This document shows positions 7,309 to 16,027 of a DNA stretch of 41,765 nucleotides, in pieces (position 1 is the first letter of the stretch; every line of letters starts with the position of its first letter). Made by a program: the position numbers and the translations under genes. The stretch covers positions 1 to 41,765 of the forward strand of contig JAJTID010000019.1 of NCBI GenBank assembly GCA_021300155.1, given 5' to 3'. The notes under the pieces were generated by a model that was not told where the DNA came from, did not search any database, and saw only the letters and a program-made list of their open reading frames with translations. The DNA comes from Pirellula sp. (lineage in GTDB: Bacteria > Planctomycetota > Planctomycetia > Pirellulales > Pirellulaceae).

Positions 7309-8256
7309 CTATTTCTTTGGCGTGGGGATCGGGATCCCGAGCTCGCGCATCAGCAGCTTCATGTCCTCCCACGTCAACCGTTTCGCATCAGGATTTCGAA
7401 GGAGGTAGGCCGGATGATACGTTACCAACACTTTCGCGCCACGATAGTGATGGAATCGACCTCGAAGACGGCCGACGCTTTCCGTGCTTTTGAGCACCGC
7501 TCGCACCGCCACGGAACCCCAACAAACGATGTATTCTGGTCGAATAGTCTCTAGTTGTGTTTCGAAAAATGGGCGGCAATTCTCAATCTCTCCATCGGTT
7601 GGATTGCGATTGTTGGGAGGTCTGCATTTGAGAGAATTCATGATGAAGACATCTGACCTTTGCAGCCCAGTTGCTGTCAAAATTTTGTCCATCAGTTGCC
7701 CTGCGGCACCGACAAAGGGCTCTCCCGAGCGATCTTCTTCTGCCCCAGGCGCTTCCCCGAACATGACCAATCGTGCGTTAACAGGCCCTACTCCAAAGAC
7801 GGTTCGCTGACGCCGACAAACGATATCGGTGCATTTGCGACACGCGTCCACTTCGCTCGCCAGTACTTGGAAACGCCCTTTTCGATCTTCGACCGAGAGG
7901 CTTTCGGTCTGCCAACTGCCGGGCAACGATAGGCTTTCAACGTTCAGTGGTTTGGCGACAGTCGCAGGTTTCTCACCTTCGAGAGTCGCCGAGTTCGCCA
8001 GCGGAGTCGATTCGCGAACCGCGGAAACATTGGCTGTCGAAGGGGTTGTTGCTGGAGCCAAACCTTGAGGCTGGATAGAACTGGGCAGGAGTTGCAATTC
8101 CTTGGCCGCCTCGAGGCCGGAATCGATCGTGAGAGCATCCAACCAATCGATGGCTTGTTTGGTACCGGTGTCCGTAGCTGCTGGCAAACGGGTGAGCCCA
8201 CAGCGTTTCCAATGCTCCAAAAGCTGTTTTGCTGCTGTATTCGACCACGCATTCAT
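7309..8256 (-). CDS. Uracil-DNA glycosylase, family 4 (iron-sulfur)
   Basis: A 315-residue protein whose last 185 residues are a family-4 UDG that removes uracil from DNA in base-excision repair. Visible motifs are the active-site loop GEAPGAEED (168-176), the substrate segment FVGAAGQLMDK, the KCRPPNNRNP segment, and the C-terminal HPAYLLR (281-287). The four expected [4Fe-4S] ligands can be placed at C139, C142, C211 and C227, with the family's usual 16-residue spacing in the second pair. The first about 125 residues are an extension with a helical start and an Ala/Pro/Ser-rich linker not found in the minimal thermophile enzymes. The enzyme is cytosolic; no signal peptide is seen. It is divergent from der with 132 bases between starts. 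Confidence 0.9.
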   Translation of the reverse strand: MNAWSNTAAKQLLEHWKRCGLTRLPAATDTGTKQAIDWLDALTIDSGLEAAKELQLLPSSIQPQGLAPATTPSTANVSAVRESTPLANSATLEGEKPATVAKPLNVESLSLPGSWQTESLSVEDRKGRFQVLASEVDACRKCTDIVCRRQRTVFGVGPVNARLVMFGEAPGAEEDRSGEPFVGAAGQLMDKILTATGLQRSDVFIMNSLKCRPPNNRNPTDGEIENCRPFFETQLETIRPEYIVCWGSVAVRAVLKSTESVGRLRGRFHHYRGAKVLVTYHPAYLLRNPDAKRLTWEDMKLLMRELGIPIPTPKK

Positions 8257-8388
8257 AGCAATGTCTGTGATTTTTCAACGCGAGAGCCGCCATCACGACG
8301 ACTTTAAACGGGAAAAGTCCCTCCCAAGAATTACGATTGCAGACTACCATAGCAGGTTTTCCATTCAGATCCACCCAACGGCTCCACA

Positions 8389-10023
8389 ATGCCAATTCCA
8401 CGTGTCGCAATCGTCGGCCGACCTAATGTCGGCAAAAGCTCCATCTTCAATTGGATCGATGGCCGCCGTCTGTCCATTGTCGAAGACACCGCCGGAGTTA
8501 CTCGGGATCGCCTTACAACGCTAGTCGAACACGAAGGTCGGCACTTTGAGCTGATCGACACAGGCGGAATGGGAATCGAAGATGTCGACAATCTTACGAA
8601 AGAAATCGAAGCCCAAATCGAAAAGGCCATCGACGACGCGGATGTGCTCCTCTTCGTGGTTGACACGCGAGCAGGTCTACTGCCACTCGATGAAGAAGTA
8701 GCCTATCGACTGCGCAAGATCGACAAACCTATCGTGCTTGTCGCGAACAAAACAGATAGTCCGTCGCTCGATGCGAATGCAGAAGAGTTCCGAAAACTGG
8801 GACGAGGCTGGCTGACGTTGGTCAGTGTTCAGCAGAATCGAAACAAAGATGTGTTGCTCGATCTTATCGTCCAACGATTGCCCGACATGGCCTACGACGC
8901 GGAAGCGTTGGAATCGCCTGTGATGAAGGTGGCCATCGTCGGACGTCGCAACGTAGGCAAGAGCACGTTTGTCAATTCGCTAGCGAAGACAGAGCGGATG
9001 ATCGTCAGCGAAGTTCCCGGAACAACCCGCGATAGCGTCGACGTGAAGTTTGAACTCGATGGACACAAATTTATGGCCATCGATACGCCAGGTTTGCGAC
9101 GCAATAAAAGCGTCAAGACGGACATCGATTGGTACGGGGTTCACCGTGCCCAGCGCAGCATCCGTCGCGCGGACGTTGTTTTGTTGTTCTTCGATTGCAA
9201 ACAACAGATGAGCAAAGTGGATAAACAACTTGCTCATTATATCTCCGACCAATTCAAGCCGTGTATCTTCGTCGTGAACAAATGGGACCAACTCGCGGGG
9301 CAAATGCCGACCGAGCGCTGGGTTCGTTACGTTCGTGAAACGTTCCCGACGATGGCTTATTGTCCAATCGGATTCGTCACTGGACAAACTGGGAAGAACG
9401 TGAAGGCATTGCTGAACCATGCTCAGATGCTATTCAAACAAGCGAACGAGCGCATCACAACCGGGCAACTCAATCGATTGATCAAGGCTGCTGTCCATAA
9501 GCACGAGCCAGCATTGTTTCAGCTCAAACGCCCGAAAATCTACTATGCTACGCAAGTGTCCGAAGCTCCGCCGAGCATCGTCGTTGTTTGCAATCAGCCG
9601 CAAGGGTTCACAGCGCCCTATCAACGATATCTATTGGGCTTCTTGCGTGATCATTTGCCATTCGGCGAAATCCCGATCAAGTTGTATCTCCAAGCGCGTG
9701 CGAGAGACGATTCCCGAGATGAAATCAACGAAGAGCCTGCCGCAGAGCTGCCGTATGAGGATTCGCATGCAGAAGATGAACTGCTCGACGAGAACGATTC
9801 AGATGCAGACGATGCCGATGAAGAGTATGAGGACGACGAATCCGACGATGAATCGTACGAAAGCGACTCCTACGAAGACATTGAGTACGACACCGATGAC
9901 GATGTCGTAGAAGGGGAAGTCGATGGCGATATCGAAAGTGAACTCGATCCCGCGGACTATGAAGATATCGAGCTAGAGTTGCCCGAAACGGAAAACAAAG
10001 ATCGCAATTCGGGGCCAACGTAG
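8389..10023 (+). CDS. der: Ribosome-assembly GTPase Der (EngA) with acidic C-terminal tail
   Basis: A double GTPase needed for 50S subunit maturation. The first G domain begins at residue 5 (VAIVGRPNVGKSS, switch II DTGGMG, NKTD); the second begins near residue 180 (VAIVGRRNVGKST, DTPGLRR, NKWD). A KH-like domain ends near residue 437 with the usual IPIKLYLQAR. Family members usually stop close to there; this one continues for about 105 residues dominated by Asp and Glu, giving 544 residues in all. The tail has no predicted fold and may interact with basic ribosomal proteins or rRNA-bound partners (inference). The ATG at 8389 directly precedes the first strand. The gene converges with the SGNH hydrolase gene, 21 bases apart, without a clear terminator. 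Confidence 0.95.
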   Translation: MPIPRVAIVGRPNVGKSSIFNWIDGRRLSIVEDTAGVTRDRLTTLVEHEGRHFELIDTGGMGIEDVDNLTKEIEAQIEKAIDDADVLLFVVDTRAGLLPLDEEVAYRLRKIDKPIVLVANKTDSPSLDANAEEFRKLGRGWLTLVSVQQNRNKDVLLDLIVQRLPDMAYDAEALESPVMKVAIVGRRNVGKSTFVNSLAKTERMIVSEVPGTTRDSVDVKFELDGHKFMAIDTPGLRRNKSVKTDIDWYGVHRAQRSIRRADVVLLFFDCKQQMSKVDKQLAHYISDQFKPCIFVVNKWDQLAGQMPTERWVRYVRETFPTMAYCPIGFVTGQTGKNVKALLNHAQMLFKQANERITTGQLNRLIKAAVHKHEPALFQLKRPKIYYATQVSEAPPSIVVVCNQPQGFTAPYQRYLLGFLRDHLPFGEIPIKLYLQARARDDSRDEINEEPAAELPYEDSHAEDELLDENDSDADDADEEYEDDESDDESYESDSYEDIEYDTDDDVVEGEVDGDIESELDPADYEDIELELPETENKDRNSGPT

Positions 10024-10044
10024 TTCGTTTTGGTTTCGGTCGCT

Positions 10045-11211
10045 TTACAGCCGTTCCTTGATGAGGGCATCGAAAACGATCTGGGCAACCTTCTCTGCAC
10101 CCATTTTGTTGTAATGGGTCAGATCGTAGAAGTGGAGCGATGACTTGGGCAATTCAGCGGCCAAGTCCACACAAGGGACACCCCGTTCCCTCGCAACGTT
10201 GAGAGTGGTTTCGTTGTACTTACGAAGCAATTGCCAATGGGTCCACCCATCGACTTCTCCCACTCTAACGGCTTCCAAATCCAAGCCCGTGGCCTCATCG
10301 ACTCCAACGCCATAGAGAACGGGCTGAGTAGCAAAGAAGCACTTTATATCTTCCTTTTGACACAGATCGATCAATTGATGCAACCTATTCTCGTAATCGG
10401 TCAAGCAATTGGGATCGCGATCCGCGATCCACTGCTGCCTCGCAATATCGCTCATGCGTTGGACTGAAGTTGAGGCAGGTAAGCTGCCGTGTCCCATCGC
10501 TCCATGTGTCAAACCTTTGCGACGGGCCATCCAGTGAAGCCGGAAGTTATCCGACAAAGCAAATGCGGAACTGTTTCGCAACATCCAACGCTGCACCGAC
10601 CTCAGGAGAGTATCATCTTCTTTTCCTAAACCTCGAAGAGTCGTAGCATCGCTCTCTCCGAGATCGACTCGATCAACATCGTTCAGGCCCACCAAAAACA
10701 TGATTGATCTAGGACGAAGCGGCAGCACATACTGCTTTAATAATTGCAGGTGACCAAAGGTTGAGTGGCCGTCGATTCCTGCATTGTTAATCCAGAGAGG
10801 CTTACCTGACTCAGAGAATTTGAGCGCGAGTTGATCCGGCCATGTTGTACCATTCGAAAGATAAATACATTGCGTGGTGCTCCCCCCAACACAAATCATA
10901 GTCTCGGTTTCAGACCAATTGGTTGGCGGCTCTGGACCGCGAAAACCCAAGGAGTTGTAGGATACGTGAATAGTTGGGTCGAGGCCGGGAACTCCTTGTG
11001 AAGAAAAGGTCAACTTGGAGCGTATTGGTAAATCGATCTGTCCGCCGCGAAGAAGAATTGGAAAGGGATCAAACCAACGAACGTAACATTCTAGGATCAG
11101 GAAAGATAGGAAACATCCAACAAGCATGGCTGCCAGTTTCGCAATCCAGCGTTTCCTGTTTCGACTCCGCGAACGATGGGAACAACGATCGACTCCCGCC
11201 ATTAGAAGCAT
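10045..11211 (-). CDS. SGNH/GDSL hydrolase-family membrane-anchored protein
   Basis: A 388-residue protein with a basic N-terminus, one transmembrane anchor (about residues 26-44, LAAMLVGCFLSFLILECYV) and an SGNH hydrolase fold. Block I is GGSTTQ, block II is NNAGIDGHS, block III is GLNDVD and block V is DLTHYNKMGAE. These give the Ser-Gly-Asn-His set and suggest an esterase or acyl-transferring/deacylating enzyme outside the membrane. It is the last gene of the carbamoyltransferase cassette. An alternative start at ATG 11200-11202 (residue 4) makes TAATG with the DUF5989 stop, matching the overlaps upstream, so translation is probably coupled. Substrate unknown; a surface glycan is plausible given the cassette. 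Confidence 0.8.
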   Translation of the reverse strand: MLLMAGVDRCSHRSRSRNRKRWIAKLAAMLVGCFLSFLILECYVRWFDPFPILLRGGQIDLPIRSKLTFSSQGVPGLDPTIHVSYNSLGFRGPEPPTNWSETETMICVGGSTTQCIYLSNGTTWPDQLALKFSESGKPLWINNAGIDGHSTFGHLQLLKQYVLPLRPRSIMFLVGLNDVDRVDLGESDATTLRGLGKEDDTLLRSVQRWMLRNSSAFALSDNFRLHWMARRKGLTHGAMGHGSLPASTSVQRMSDIARQQWIADRDPNCLTDYENRLHQLIDLCQKEDIKCFFATQPVLYGVGVDEATGLDLEAVRVGEVDGWTHWQLLRKYNETTLNVARERGVPCVDLAAELPKSSLHFYDLTHYNKMGAEKVAQIVFDALIKERL

Positions 11212-11408
11212 GTGTATAGGAAGGGTACCGCTCCGGTCGAACTCAACACGAATTGAACTCTAATCAAACCAAAGACTAACAGGATGGGGATCAACCACCA
11301 ATTCTTATTCTCTACCACAAATCGAATGACTTCTGTCCACCAAGGGGCAAGACGGGTATGTATAGAAGTGTCGAAATTGTGTTCTGATACATAGTCTGGT
11401 ATTTTCAT
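11202..11408 (-). CDS. DUF5989 small membrane protein
   Basis: A 68-residue protein with one transmembrane segment (NWWLIPILLVFGLIRVQFVL) and the C-terminal pattern AVPFLYTCF, which matches the DUF5989 family. Such proteins sit between SxtJ-like and SGNH hydrolase genes in carbamoyltransferase cassettes. The biochemical role is unknown. A GAGGA ribosome site directly precedes the ATG at 11406-11408, and the stop overlaps the next gene. Confidence 0.75.
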   Translation of the reverse strand: MKIPDYVSEHNFDTSIHTRLAPWWTEVIRFVVENKNWWLIPILLVFGLIRVQFVLSSTGAVPFLYTCF

Positions 11409-11417
11409 CCTCGGTCC

Positions 11418-11822
11418 TCAATACCGTTTGTAATAACTGTCAATACTGGTTGGCTGATTTTTGTCGGACCAATACGATTGCCGATCGATTTCTACTTTAC
11501 GTTGCAAAGCATCCCGCTGCAACCATCGAAATACGATCGCGATCGGAAGGAAGAGACCAAAGAAAATCAGGAGTAGAAGTAGTTCGCTCACCACCATACC
11601 GAACGGAGCTGCAATCAAGGAAAGACCGACAAACATAGGCCTTAGGAACCACGGAGCAAAGAAACCTAACAAGGCGAACGTGGTCCCGACACAGAAAAAT
11701 ACACCTATCCAAAGGGCGGGGAGACTCCACCACCATGCTACAACAGGAAACAAAAGGAAACAAAGGAATGCGAATTGCTTTACCTGTCGGTCTGGTGGCG
11801 ACCAATTGATTTCAAATAGCAT
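11418..11822 (-). CDS. SxtJ-like membrane protein
   Basis: A 134-residue membrane protein beginning at ATG 11820-11822, chosen because it forms TGATG with the carbamoyltransferase stop; a longer frame upstream overlaps that gene and is unlikely. There are three to four hydrophobic helices. The block FLRPMFVGLSLIAAPFG, followed by LLLLLIFFGLFLPIAIVFR, then RDALQRK and SYW near the C-terminus, is the conserved core of the SxtJ family first named in saxitoxin gene clusters. No enzymatic activity is known. Its constant pairing with NodU/SxtI-type carbamoyltransferases suggests it is an integral part of a membrane carbamoylation unit (inference). Confidence 0.8.
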   Translation of the reverse strand: MLFEINWSPPDRQVKQFAFLCFLLFPVVAWWWSLPALWIGVFFCVGTTFALLGFFAPWFLRPMFVGLSLIAAPFGMVVSELLLLLIFFGLFLPIAIVFRWLQRDALQRKVEIDRQSYWSDKNQPTSIDSYYKRY

Positions 11823-13660
11823 CAGTCTAACTCGAATTGTCTCAAGTAGTTTGTTCGTTCGCTTTGGCTCATTACATTTCTCTGATCTTCCTTTCTCAAG
11901 ACATAACGGCCTAGCACCAACACGTCCATATCTGTCATCATAAAGCATCGTAAAGCATCAGCTGGAGAACAGACAATCGGTTCGCTCCGTACGTTGAAGC
12001 TCGTGTTGATCATAACGGGACATCCTGTCATTGCCTCGAATGCCTTTAGAAGCTTATATAGCAAGAGATTGCGATCATGGTCGACTGTCTGAATACGCGC
12101 AGAATAATCGACATGCGTTATGGCGGGTAGAACCGATCTTTTCTCCCGGAGCTTGTCTAAACCGAAAGCAGTAGAAGGATTTTCGACAGGAGCAAGCCGA
12201 AGCGTAGGCTTGACGGGAGCGACCAACAGCATGTAGGGACTTTCCTCTCCCTGCTTCCAGTCAAAATAGTCGTTAACGCGGTCTAGCAAAACGATCGGCG
12301 CGAAGGGCCTAAAGGATTCGCGAAATTTGATTTTGAGATTCATCGTGGATTGCATCTGCTCGCTCCTCGCGTCCCCCAGGATACTGCGCGCACCCAGTGC
12401 TCTCGGTCCGAATTCCATTCGTCCTTGAAACCATCCAACAACTTTTCCTTCCGCAATAGAACGGGCTATGTGGTCACACAACTCGTCATCTGACGGCATG
12501 AGCCTGTAGATTGCTTTTTGAGCCTCGAGTGAATCACGAATTGAATCCGATGAGTATTCGGGGCCTAAAAAGGCGCCCTCCAAGTGATCCCGTGGGTTGG
12601 ATTGCCGAGTCTTTTGAAGCAACTGGTGCCAAATAAAGCATGCAGTACCTAATGCACCACCCGCATCCCCAGCAGCCGGTTGAACCCAAATTCTCTCGAA
12701 GGGTCCCTCGCGTGAGATCCGACCATTCCCAACACAATTCAGCGCTACCCCACCTGCTAGCACCAGATGTTTGGCCCCGGTTAAGGCCGAAGCGTGTCTC
12801 GCCATACGCAACATGATTTCCTCGGTTACGGACTGGACGGAGGCGGCAATATCCATATCGCGTTGCGTTAACAAGCTTTCCGGCTTGCGAGGTGGTCCCT
12901 CAAAGAGCTGATGGAATTTCGGGCTCGTCATGGTAAGACCATGGCAGTACCGAAAATAGCCCATATCCATTCGAAACGAACCGTCCTCCTTGAGATCCAA
13001 AAGCTTTTTTAGAATTCGATCGCGAAATCTAGGTTCTCCATACGGAGCTAAGCCCATGAGCTTGTATTCCCCACTATTCACCTTGAACCCAGCATAATAG
13101 GTAAATGCTGAGTACAACAAACCTAGAGAGTGCGGAAATCGGATCTCCTTCAGAAGCTTGATCTCGTTGCCCCGTCCAATACCCAAGCATGTAGTTGACC
13201 ACTCACCGACGCCATCGATGGTCAAGATAGCAGCTTCTTCAAAAGGCGACGGGAAAAAAGCACTCGCCGCATGCGATTGATGGTGATCCAGGAAAACAGG
13301 CCTTCGTCGAAATCGAGGCAGATGAGTTCGTATGTCGCGCGGAACGTGTAATTTCTGCTTCAACCATAGCGGAATCGCCCTCCGAAACGATTGATATCCC
13401 AACGGTGCAAAGGCAAGATACGTTTCGAGCAGTCTCTCGAACTTCGTCAGCGGCTTGTCATAAAAACCGACATAGTCAATATCCTGTTGGTCCAAACCAG
13501 CATGCTCAAGACAGTATGCGATTGCGTGAACGGGAAAACTCGCATCGTGTTTTTTTCGCGTGAATCGTTCTTCTTGCACCGCAGCGACGATACGGCCATC
13601 GACAACGAGGGCTGCTGCCGAATCGTGATAGTACGCTGAAATGCCCAGTATCGCTGTCAT
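11822..13660 (-). CDS. NodU/CmcH-family carbamoyltransferase
   Basis: A 612-residue O-carbamoyltransferase. The N-terminal YrdC/Kae1-like kinase-fold part starts ILGISAYYHDSAAAL, with the metal-binding set DHHQSHAAS (D125, H126, H127, H130) and the phosphate loop TIDGVGEW (about 147-154). The middle has YKLMGLAPYG, and the C-terminal domain has VLAGGVALN, FQGRMEFGPRALGARSIL and a late NTSFN motif. The family uses carbamoyl phosphate and ATP through a carbamoyl-adenylate to carbamoylate hydroxyls of Nod factors, antibiotics or saxitoxin. Here it heads a four-gene cassette with an SxtJ-like protein, a DUF5989 protein and an SGNH hydrolase, so a cell-surface polysaccharide or lipid is a more likely acceptor than an antibiotic (inference). 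Start ATG at 13658-13660. Confidence 0.92.
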   Translation of the reverse strand: MTAILGISAYYHDSAAALVVDGRIVAAVQEERFTRKKHDASFPVHAIAYCLEHAGLDQQDIDYVGFYDKPLTKFERLLETYLAFAPLGYQSFRRAIPLWLKQKLHVPRDIRTHLPRFRRRPVFLDHHQSHAASAFFPSPFEEAAILTIDGVGEWSTTCLGIGRGNEIKLLKEIRFPHSLGLLYSAFTYYAGFKVNSGEYKLMGLAPYGEPRFRDRILKKLLDLKEDGSFRMDMGYFRYCHGLTMTSPKFHQLFEGPPRKPESLLTQRDMDIAASVQSVTEEIMLRMARHASALTGAKHLVLAGGVALNCVGNGRISREGPFERIWVQPAAGDAGGALGTACFIWHQLLQKTRQSNPRDHLEGAFLGPEYSSDSIRDSLEAQKAIYRLMPSDDELCDHIARSIAEGKVVGWFQGRMEFGPRALGARSILGDARSEQMQSTMNLKIKFRESFRPFAPIVLLDRVNDYFDWKQGEESPYMLLVAPVKPTLRLAPVENPSTAFGLDKLREKRSVLPAITHVDYSARIQTVDHDRNLLLYKLLKAFEAMTGCPVMINTSFNVRSEPIVCSPADALRCFMMTDMDVLVLGRYVLRKEDQRNVMSQSERTNYLRQFELD

Positions 13661-14012
13661 CGGATCCGTTGATCTGTTCGTCGCCTTGATCTAGTGCTTC
13701 TTGATCACGAAAGACTGAGGTTGACGTGTAAAAAGAAATCTCGGATTCTTGGCGAAACAAGGAGGATCCGGTAGACAAAAGTATATCCTAAGACTGAGTC
13801 GAGAAGTGCGTCAAGTTTGCCTAGAATTAGTTACTACCGAAAGAGTACTTCGCAGAAATCCGAAGAGCACAGACTATGCACAAATCCGATATGGTAGTAT
13901 TCGTAAAACGCGGTGGACTAGACTAGAATGATTTAAGAATGATTTAAGAATGATTTAAACGTGTCCACGGAACCGGGCAGTTTTACCACAACTGAGAACG
14001 AGAGGGTGTGCT
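13661..14012. other. Divergent intergenic region with promoters
   Basis: About 350 bases separate the carbamoyltransferase cassette (leftward) from the DUF3500 gene (rightward), so both promoters must lie here. I see no convincing small gene and no RNA fold. The right third carries the 11-base triple repeat listed separately, and a GAGAGGGTG ribosome site for the DUF3500 gene follows at about 13999. Confidence 0.6.
13926..13958. repeat. Three tandem 11-bp repeats upstream of DUF3500 gene
   Basis: Three perfect copies of GAATGATTTAA end 54 bases before the DUF3500 start codon. The period of 11 places copies on nearly the same DNA face, so they could be an iteron-like binding array. The AT-rich unit could also supply promoter elements. 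Confidence 0.85.
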
Positions 14013-15005
14013 ATGCGAACGTTGAATCGTCGTGATTTGTTGCAATCAGCGGCTGCGTCTGCTGGGGTTTTCATTGCGTCGCAGCACATGGGATCTTCGC
14101 GATCCGTGTTTGCTGATGAGGCGAAAACAGACTCTATGCCGATGCAATTGTACAAGAGTCTGACCGCGGCGCAGAAGAAGAATATCTGTTTGCCGATGAA
14201 TCATGCTCGACGGCAATATGTTAGCAATTGGTGGTACATCCATCCCGACTATCGTATTCCGAACACGTTCAATGCAGAACAGCAAGAACTCATCAAGAAG
14301 ATCTTCGATTCATTCCACAGCGAAGCTCACCAGGATGCAATCAAATATCAAGTGCTGATCGATCAATATGGGGATACAAAGAATGCCCCTGCGGTCGGAT
14401 TCTTTGGCGCACCAGAGGATAAGAATTTTGAGTTCATCTTTACGGGGCACCACGTCACTCGACGTTGCAATGCACACAGCGATCAAGGAAAGGGGTTTGG
14501 TGGAGCGCCGATTTTTTATGGTCATTATCCTCACCCAGAAGAAAGTATGAACGACAACTTCCGAGAAGCGAAAGACCATCCAGGCAATCCTTATTGGTAT
14601 CAAGGAAAGCTGTTCAATCAATTTGTGCAGTCGCTGACAGGAAAGCAGCAGGCGGCAGGATTGGTGGCTGGCGATCCTCGTAGCGAAAGACCTGAGGCTG
14701 TCATCAAAACCCCAACCGAAGCCCGCGGGCTAGCATGCTCGGAGTTGAGTGCAGATCAAAAGAAACTACTGATCGATACGATGCAAGGCATGATGGCCAT
14801 GTTTCGCCAAGAGGACGTTCAAGCCACGATCGATACAATCGAGAAGAAGAATGTCGTCGATCGTCTGCATATCTCGTGGTACGGAGGCAAATACGATATC
14901 GGATCAGATCGCGTGTGGGATACATGGCAGATCGAAGGCCCGGACATGGTCTGGTACTTCCGAGGTGAACCACACATTCACTGCTACTTTCATCTCAAGA
15001 GCTAG
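14013..15005 (+). CDS. Tat-exported DUF3500 protein
   Basis: A 330-residue protein starting MRTLNRRDLLQSAAASAG, a twin-arginine signal peptide ending near residue 35. The mature part has the features of DUF3500: the LPMNHARRQYVSNWWYIHP segment, FIFTGHHVTRRC, and a C-terminal WYGG...DTWQIEGPDMVWYFRGEPHIHCYFHLK block rich in His and Trp. Similar proteins often occur in planctomycetes and acidobacteria as exported, presumably cofactor- or metal-binding proteins; no reaction is established. Tat export suggests folding in the cytoplasm before transport. It is a single gene, followed by about 218 bases to the VTC gene. Confidence 0.85.
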   Translation: MRTLNRRDLLQSAAASAGVFIASQHMGSSRSVFADEAKTDSMPMQLYKSLTAAQKKNICLPMNHARRQYVSNWWYIHPDYRIPNTFNAEQQELIKKIFDSFHSEAHQDAIKYQVLIDQYGDTKNAPAVGFFGAPEDKNFEFIFTGHHVTRRCNAHSDQGKGFGGAPIFYGHYPHPEESMNDNFREAKDHPGNPYWYQGKLFNQFVQSLTGKQQAAGLVAGDPRSERPEAVIKTPTEARGLACSELSADQKKLLIDTMQGMMAMFRQEDVQATIDTIEKKNVVDRLHISWYGGKYDIGSDRVWDTWQIEGPDMVWYFRGEPHIHCYFHLKS

Positions 15006-15223
15006 AGCAAAAGAAGAGGGGCGTTATATCCGCTCCGATCGCTTCGTTCGAGCTTACTGACGTGTCATAGAGATCTGCTCGGTGGTTTTGAAACATCTAT
15101 CGTGAAAACCGCCACAAAAAGCGTTGAGAAAACCAAAATAGGTGTCTTTGACTTTTTTCGCCTTCTGGCGAAACTGGTGAACTATCGGCGTGTTTCCAAA
15201 GTCTGCTCATCCATCTTTTCTTT

Positions 15224-16027
15224 ATGTCTCGCGAGTCGAACGATCGAACACCACGAGAAATGATTTCTATTTCGCCGAGTCCTAATCAAAACAGCTACTT
15301 GTCTCCAGGATTGCTTTCCTCGAACTCCGAATCGGGAATGGCTATGGAGCTAAAATTCCTGATGCCCGTCGAGCGAGCGAACATCATTCGAGGGCGCGCT
15401 GTTCAGGAATTGGAACGAGACCCTTACTCGAGTTCATCCAGCGATGGCTATCAAGTCTGCAGCCTTTATCTTGATACACCAAACCTTGATGTGTTGCATC
15501 GAAACCCTGATTTGAATGGCACAAAGTACCGCTTTCGACAGTATGGCGAATCCACGCAACTTTTTTTAGAACGTAAACAACGCGTCTCAGGTGTCGTTCA
15601 AAAGAAGCGTCAGTCTTTCCGCAAAGAAAACCTCGAAGGTTTCTTGGCGGAGGAGAATGAACTCTGCAGTGAGATTCGAAAAAAATCATTTCAACCCAGC
15701 TGCGCGGTTCGATACGAGCGAGATGCATTCTATGACCCCAAGGGGGACGAAGTCTGCAGAGCTACGTTCGACTACAATTTATCTGTCGATATCTTTGAGA
15801 AAAGAACTTGGGGAGAACTCATCGCATTCCTTGGTAGGGATCTAACCCACCGTAATTTGACTCAAAGTGCTAGATCTCAATTCCTCTTTCAGGACTGGGC
15901 GGTTGTCGAGCTAAAATTCATCAACTCGCTGCCGTTGCGTTTGAAACGATGGGTCGAAGATTACCAAATGGTCCCTATGAACTTTTCCAAGTATCGATCG
16001 GCGATGGTGGTTGGATTCGATGGATAA
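15224..16027 (+). CDS. VTC-domain protein (polyphosphate polymerase-like)
   Basis: A 267-residue protein with a VTC domain from about residue 40: the entry strand MELKFLMP, the tunnel motifs SLYLDT, KYRFRQYG and LFLERKQR, a later VRYERDAF and the exit strand AVVELKF. These basic and acidic residues line the triphosphate tunnel that in yeast Vtc4 makes polyphosphate from ATP. No transmembrane segment is present, and the first 38 residues are Ser/Asn-rich. The next gene overlaps it by eight bases, so the two are probably translated together. A perfect seven-base-pair hairpin (15156-15173, TTCT loop) lies in the leader, 50 bases before the ATG. Members beside DUF4956 and CotH genes are common, but their product is not proven. 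Confidence 0.83.
   Translation: MSRESNDRTPREMISISPSPNQNSYLSPGLLSSNSESGMAMELKFLMPVERANIIRGRAVQELERDPYSSSSSDGYQVCSLYLDTPNLDVLHRNPDLNGTKYRFRQYGESTQLFLERKQRVSGVVQKKRQSFRKENLEGFLAEENELCSEIRKKSFQPSCAVRYERDAFYDPKGDEVCRATFDYNLSVDIFEKRTWGELIAFLGRDLTHRNLTQSARSQFLFQDWAVVELKFINSLPLRLKRWVEDYQMVPMNFSKYRSAMVVGFDG

Noticed and set aside
9725-10018. Arg/His-rich minus frame opposite the Der tail
   Set aside because: It is the antisense of an Asp/Glu-codon run; composition is an artefact and there is no ribosome site.
11823-11948. A longer N-terminus for the SxtJ-like protein
   Set aside because: It would overlap the carbamoyltransferase gene by about 126 bases; the ATG at 11822 makes a TGATG junction and fits the family length.
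15080-15118. GGTGGTTTT/AAAACCGCC inverted repeat after the DUF3500 gene as an intrinsic terminator
   Set aside because: It has a 15-base loop, a wobble pair and no T tract after the stem; possible but unsupported.
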